A stretch of DNA of 38,875 nt, from NCBI GenBank assembly GCA_030445695.1, contig JASUTF010000004.1, positions 1 to 38,875 on the forward strand, given 5' to 3'. The stretch is from Candidatus Iainarchaeum sp. (lineage in GTDB: Archaea; Iainarchaeota; Iainarchaeia; JAADDC01). The position numbers were made by a program, and so were the translations under genes. Position 1 is the stretch's first letter, and each line of letters opens with the position of its first letter. The notes beneath the pieces were generated by a model that was given only the letters and a program-made list of their open reading frames with translations, was not told where the DNA came from and did no database searches. Shown here one piece after another: positions 38,412 to 38,875 of this stretch.

Positions 38412-38875
38412 ATGAAGCTGAGTGATCACGTCCATGCTGTCCCTATCGTGGACAATGAGACCGATCTTTTCGAGTCCCTCTGGCCCCTTGACGAAGGGGT
38501 AAACTACAACTCATACGTGGTCGTGGGTTCTGAGGGTGCGGCAGTCATAGATACAGTTCACGAAGCGTTCTCCGAGGAGTTCTTGGAGAAACTCGGCAGT
38601 ATCGTTGACCCGGAGAAGATACGCTATGTCGTTCTGAACCACATGGAGCCGGACCACTCCTCTTCGGTTGAGGTAATTCTTCAGCAGGCGCCCAACGCGA
38701 AGGTGGTGGTCTCCCAGACGGCTGCAGCCATGTTCCGGCTTCCCGGGGACGTGTTCCCCGTGAAGGAGGGCGATGAGCTTTCTCTCGGTGACGTCACGCT
38801 TCGATTCCACTCGACACCGTGGGTGCACTGGCCCGAGACCATGATTACGTATGTGCCCGAGGACGGGGTGCTTTT
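38412..38875 (+). CDS. Flavodiiron protein (FprA family), 5' part only
   Basis: The first 154 residues of a flavodiiron protein, cut by the window end. These enzymes reduce oxygen to water, or nitric oxide, and in methanogens FprA uses F420H2. The metallo-beta-lactamase domain is visible with DEGVNYNSYVVVGSEGAAVI and the diiron ligands H77, E79, D81 in NHMEPDHS, plus H139 in TPWVHWPET. H82 is also conserved. The ATG at 38412 follows TTAAATAC about 25 nt upstream, suggesting a leaderless mRNA. The flavodoxin domain is expected beyond the edge. Confidence 0.93.
   Translation, partial: MKLSDHVHAVPIVDNETDLFESLWPLDEGVNYNSYVVVGSEGAAVIDTVHEAFSEEFLEKLGSIVDPEKIRYVVLNHMEPDHSSSVEVILQQAPNAKVVVSQTAAAMFRLPGDVFPVKEGDELSLGDVTLRFHSTPWVHWPETMITYVPEDGVL

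Overview
The window is archaeal. It carries the S10, spc and alpha ribosomal-protein clusters in archaeal order, with archaeal-only members (S4e, L32e, L19e, L34e, L14e, L18e, aIF1, RNase P Rpp29, RNA polymerase D and N, Cbf5, NMD3, DUF106/EMC3-like). It also has TATA-type promoters about 25-29 nt ahead of leaderless starts, and tRNA genes without encoded CCA. The gene order is euryarchaeal-like, but I cannot name the lineage from sequence alone.

Layout. Positions 1-3650: a minus-strand unknown gene cut by the window edge, ATP-dependent DNA ligase, a small membrane protein, a free-standing tRNA-binding domain protein and a divergent CYTH-like protein. Positions 3673-8860: tRNA-Val(TAC), a roughly 1530-residue secreted Ig-like repeat protein with a C-terminal anchor, and tRNA-Leu(GAG). 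Positions 8980-16500: M18 aminopeptidase, NMD3, a metallophosphoesterase, an FdhD-like protein without the usual cysteines, an amino-acid permease, archaeal FBP aldolase/phosphatase, an HTH/zinc-ribbon regulator, a ribose-1,5-bisphosphate isomerase/eIF2B-like protein, and a small membrane-protein locus with a disrupted frame. Positions 16665-36462: L3-L4-L23-L2-S19-L22-S3-L29-aIF1, an opposing PAP2 phosphatase, then Rpp29-S17-L14-L24-S4e-L5-S14-S8-L6-L32e-L19e-L18-S5-L30-L15-SecY-Adk-DUF106-L34e-L14e-Cbf5, then S13-S4-S11-RpoD-L18e-L13-S9-RpoN. Positions 36516-38875: tRNA-Pro(GGG) with unusual flanks, S2, MEMO and the 5' part of a flavodiiron protein.

The strongest unexpected signal concerns the tRNA genes. 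All three are followed, 97-147 bp downstream, by a second copy of their own 3' end (T-loop to discriminator base). The stretch between is rich in short hairpins, and a T-tract follows the displaced copy rather than the intact gene. The stretches after tRNA-Val and tRNA-Pro are homologous to each other. tRNA-Pro also has a copy of its 5' end 133 bp upstream, so a complete tRNA is nested between the two ends of a second, degenerate one. This looks like a family of very small tRNA-targeting elements, or a structured trailer system, and is the best candidate here for something undescribed.

The ribosomal block is a tightly packed translation, secretion and transcription unit with mostly overlapping stop/start codons. 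It is broken by the PAP2 gene, and cmk, rpoK and eno are missing from their common euryarchaeal positions.
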